Below, in pieces: positions 62,662 to 64,000 of a stretch of 64,000 nt of DNA. Location: positions 434,001 to 498,000 of the forward strand of contig JAHHHU010000001.1 of assembly GCA_019359175.1 (NCBI GenBank), in the 5' to 3' direction. A program made the position numbers and the translations under genes. The DNA comes from Phormidium tanganyikae FI6-MK23 (GTDB lineage Bacteria; Cyanobacteriota; Cyanobacteriia; Leptolyngbyales; Leptolyngbyaceae). A model generated the notes under the pieces. The model ran no database searches. It was not told where the DNA came from and was given only the letters and a program-made list of their open reading frames with translations. Every line of letters begins with the position of its first letter. The stretch's first letter is position 1.

Positions 62662-64000
62662 ATGAACGTGCTTGACCCTACCGTTCAGTTTCAGCATCTC
62701 CAAACCCAACTGCGCGATCGCTGGCGCAATGTTGTCGAGTTTGATACGAGCGATGCCGATATTATTGTGATTCCTTCACTCAGTATCGATCAGCGCGAAT
62801 TACTTAAGATTGAAGGCTTTTTGCACTATGAAGAACGCCTATTATTCTCGCTGATTCGATTGCGAAATCCCCGGACTCGGTTGGTTTATGTGACTTCGCA
62901 ACCGATTCATCCAAGCGTGATCGATTATTATCTCCAGCTATTGCCGGGAATTCCATTTTCCCATGCCCGCGATCGCTTACTTTTACTTTCTACTTATGAT
63001 TCGTCATTGAAATCACTGAGCCAAAAAATTCTCGATCGCCCTCGATTACTCGATCGCATTCGGCAGGCTGTGAATTCCGATCGCGCTTACATGATCTGCT
63101 ACAACTCCACGAATGCTGAGCGCGATTTGTCGATTCAGTTAAACCAGCCATTATATGCACTTGATCCATCGCTGCTAAATTGGGGCACAAAGAGCGGCAG
63201 TCGGCAGATATTTGCAGAAAGTGAAGTTTCACATCCAGACGGAAGTGAACTGGTTTGGAATGCGAAAGATCTCGCAATGGTGACAGCCGAGCTATGGGAA
63301 CGCAATCCCGAGCTACAACGGGTTGTGATCAAATTAAATGAAGGATTTTCAGGCGAAGGAAACGCATTGCTTGACTTGCGACAATTAGGAGAATACAAGC
63401 CTGGAGCAATATCGCATGAACAGCGAGTGACAAAGATTTACGATCGCTTTGCTCATCTCAAGTTCGAGGCGAAAACGGAAACTTGGGAAAATTATGGCGA
63501 TCGTATTCCCGAATTGGGAGCGATCGCAGAAGCCTTTATCGAAGGTGATCACAAACTATCACCAAGCGTTCAAGGTCGCGTCACTCCCGATGGCGAAGTT
63601 GAAATTCTCTCAACTCATGATCAAATCCTTGGCGGGCCCAGCGGACAGATCTATCTCGGCTGTCGTTTTCCAGCCGATGAAGCTTATCGAATGCGAATTC
63701 AGGATATGAGTTTGCGAGTCGGTCGAACCTTGGCGGAAAAAGGCGCACTAGAACGGTTTGGGGTCGATTTTGTTGCAGTGCATCGAGACGGCAACTGGGA
63801 ATTTCATGCGATCGAGATTAACCTGCGAAAAGGTGGAACGACTCACCCGTTTATGACGCTAAAGTTTCTCACGAACGGGCGCTATGACCTATCGAGCGGA
63901 CTATTTTACAGTCAACACGGACGACCAAAATACTATATGGCAACCGATAATCTACAGAAACCACACTACTGTGGACTATTGCCAAATGATTTGATGGACA
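62662..64000 (+). CDS. PGM1/ATP-grasp-related peptide ligase-like protein (partial, runs off the window)
   Basis: The visible part is about 446 residues, starting at ATG 62662 (MNVLDPTVQFQHL). The first 200 residues are a pre-ATP-grasp domain (IIVIPSLSIDQRELLKIEG then YVTSQPIHPSVIDYYLQLL, in part). The ATP-grasp part has VVIKLNEGFSGEGNALLDL in part (the glycine-rich loop), FIEGDHKLSPSVQGRV, ILGGPSGQIYLGC and EFHAIEINLRKGGTTHP (the metal-binding E-x-N). This matches cyanobacterial proteins annotated as PGM1-related peptide ligases with a C-terminal PGM1 domain that lies past the edge. The family joins carboxylates to amines, but the substrate is unknown and there is no biosynthetic cluster in view. 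Confidence 0.8.
   Translation, partial: MNVLDPTVQFQHLQTQLRDRWRNVVEFDTSDADIIVIPSLSIDQRELLKIEGFLHYEERLLFSLIRLRNPRTRLVYVTSQPIHPSVIDYYLQLLPGIPFSHARDRLLLLSTYDSSLKSLSQKILDRPRLLDRIRQAVNSDRAYMICYNSTNAERDLSIQLNQPLYALDPSLLNWGTKSGSRQIFAESEVSHPDGSELVWNAKDLAMVTAELWERNPELQRVVIKLNEGFSGEGNALLDLRQLGEYKPGAISHEQRVTKIYDRFAHLKFEAKTETWENYGDRIPELGAIAEAFIEGDHKLSPSVQGRVTPDGEVEILSTHDQILGGPSGQIYLGCRFPADEAYRMRIQDMSLRVGRTLAEKGALERFGVDFVAVHRDGNWEFHAIEINLRKGGTTHPFMTLKFLTNGRYDLSSGLFYSQHGRPKYYMATDNLQKPHYCGLLPNDLMD

Overview
This 64 kb window is chromosomal DNA from a filamentous-type cyanobacterium, most like the Leptolyngbya/Oculatella group. The evidence is the nrtABCD nitrate transporter, cytochrome c6 (petJ), the aerobic chlorophyll cyclase acsF, Rubisco accumulation factor Raf1, the cyanobacterial ATP synthase order atpI-B-E-G-F-H-A-C, SLH/OprB porin architecture, and the very frequent HIP1 octamer GCGATCGC. 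No rRNA, tRNA, CRISPR array, complete insertion sequence or prophage was seen. The genus is an inference; no phylogenetic marker was compared.

Layout. (1) 1-17.8 kb is housekeeping: the tail of an ABC exporter, a LabA-like NYN protein, a mutarotase-like protein, nrtABCD on the minus strand divergent from petJ, a SpoIID protein, an SRPBCC protein, a multi-TM MscS-related channel, an FtsE-like ATPase, a GH19 muralytic enzyme, a YdcF-type protein, acsF and raf1. (2) 18.1-20.8 kb holds a porin with no visible signal peptide, followed 6 bp later by a secreted protein of unknown function. (3) 20.8-40.4 kb is an exopolysaccharide locus: a CapD/WbpM-type dehydratase, a histidine kinase, glycosyltransferases of several families, a Wzc-like chain-length/tyrosine kinase, a WecG/TagA transferase, a hexapeptide acetyltransferase, an O-antigen ligase/polymerase and a GMC oxidoreductase. 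Broken genes lie between them: a frameshifted acyltransferase, two unidentified convergent remnants, and Gfo/Idh and sugar-epimerase stubs. (4) 40.4-53.7 kb mixes ordinary genes (mutL, aldo/keto reductase, pyrH-frr, a DAACS symporter) with small accessory modules: a DUF2283 protein, a nonsense-mutated antitoxin, a KilA-N plus GIY-YIG gene broken by a perfect 113 bp tandem duplication, hicBA, vapBC and a collapsed second vapBC, plus degenerate 21 bp repeats and palindromic dispersed repeats. (5) 53.8-59.8 kb is the ATP synthase operon (beta and epsilon absent, as usual in cyanobacteria), with a hairpin after atpE, a palindromic repeat between atpA and atpC, and a terminator after atpC. (6) 59.8-64 kb holds a conserved protein with an apparent one-base frameshift, an HNH endonuclease with an overlapping partner gene flanked by two HicB C-terminal remnants, a 5-formyl-THF cyclo-ligase, and the start of a PGM1/ATP-grasp-type ligase cut by the window edge.

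The least ordinary items are the KilA-N/GIY-YIG gene, whose domain combination is familiar from large DNA viruses and phages, the HNH two-gene module between duplicated antitoxin tails, and a structured leader before a 72-residue gene. Recurrent small lesions suggest ongoing decay of accessory genes: a 113 bp duplication, a 4 bp GATC duplication, one base in an A6 run, and a probable TGG to TGA change.
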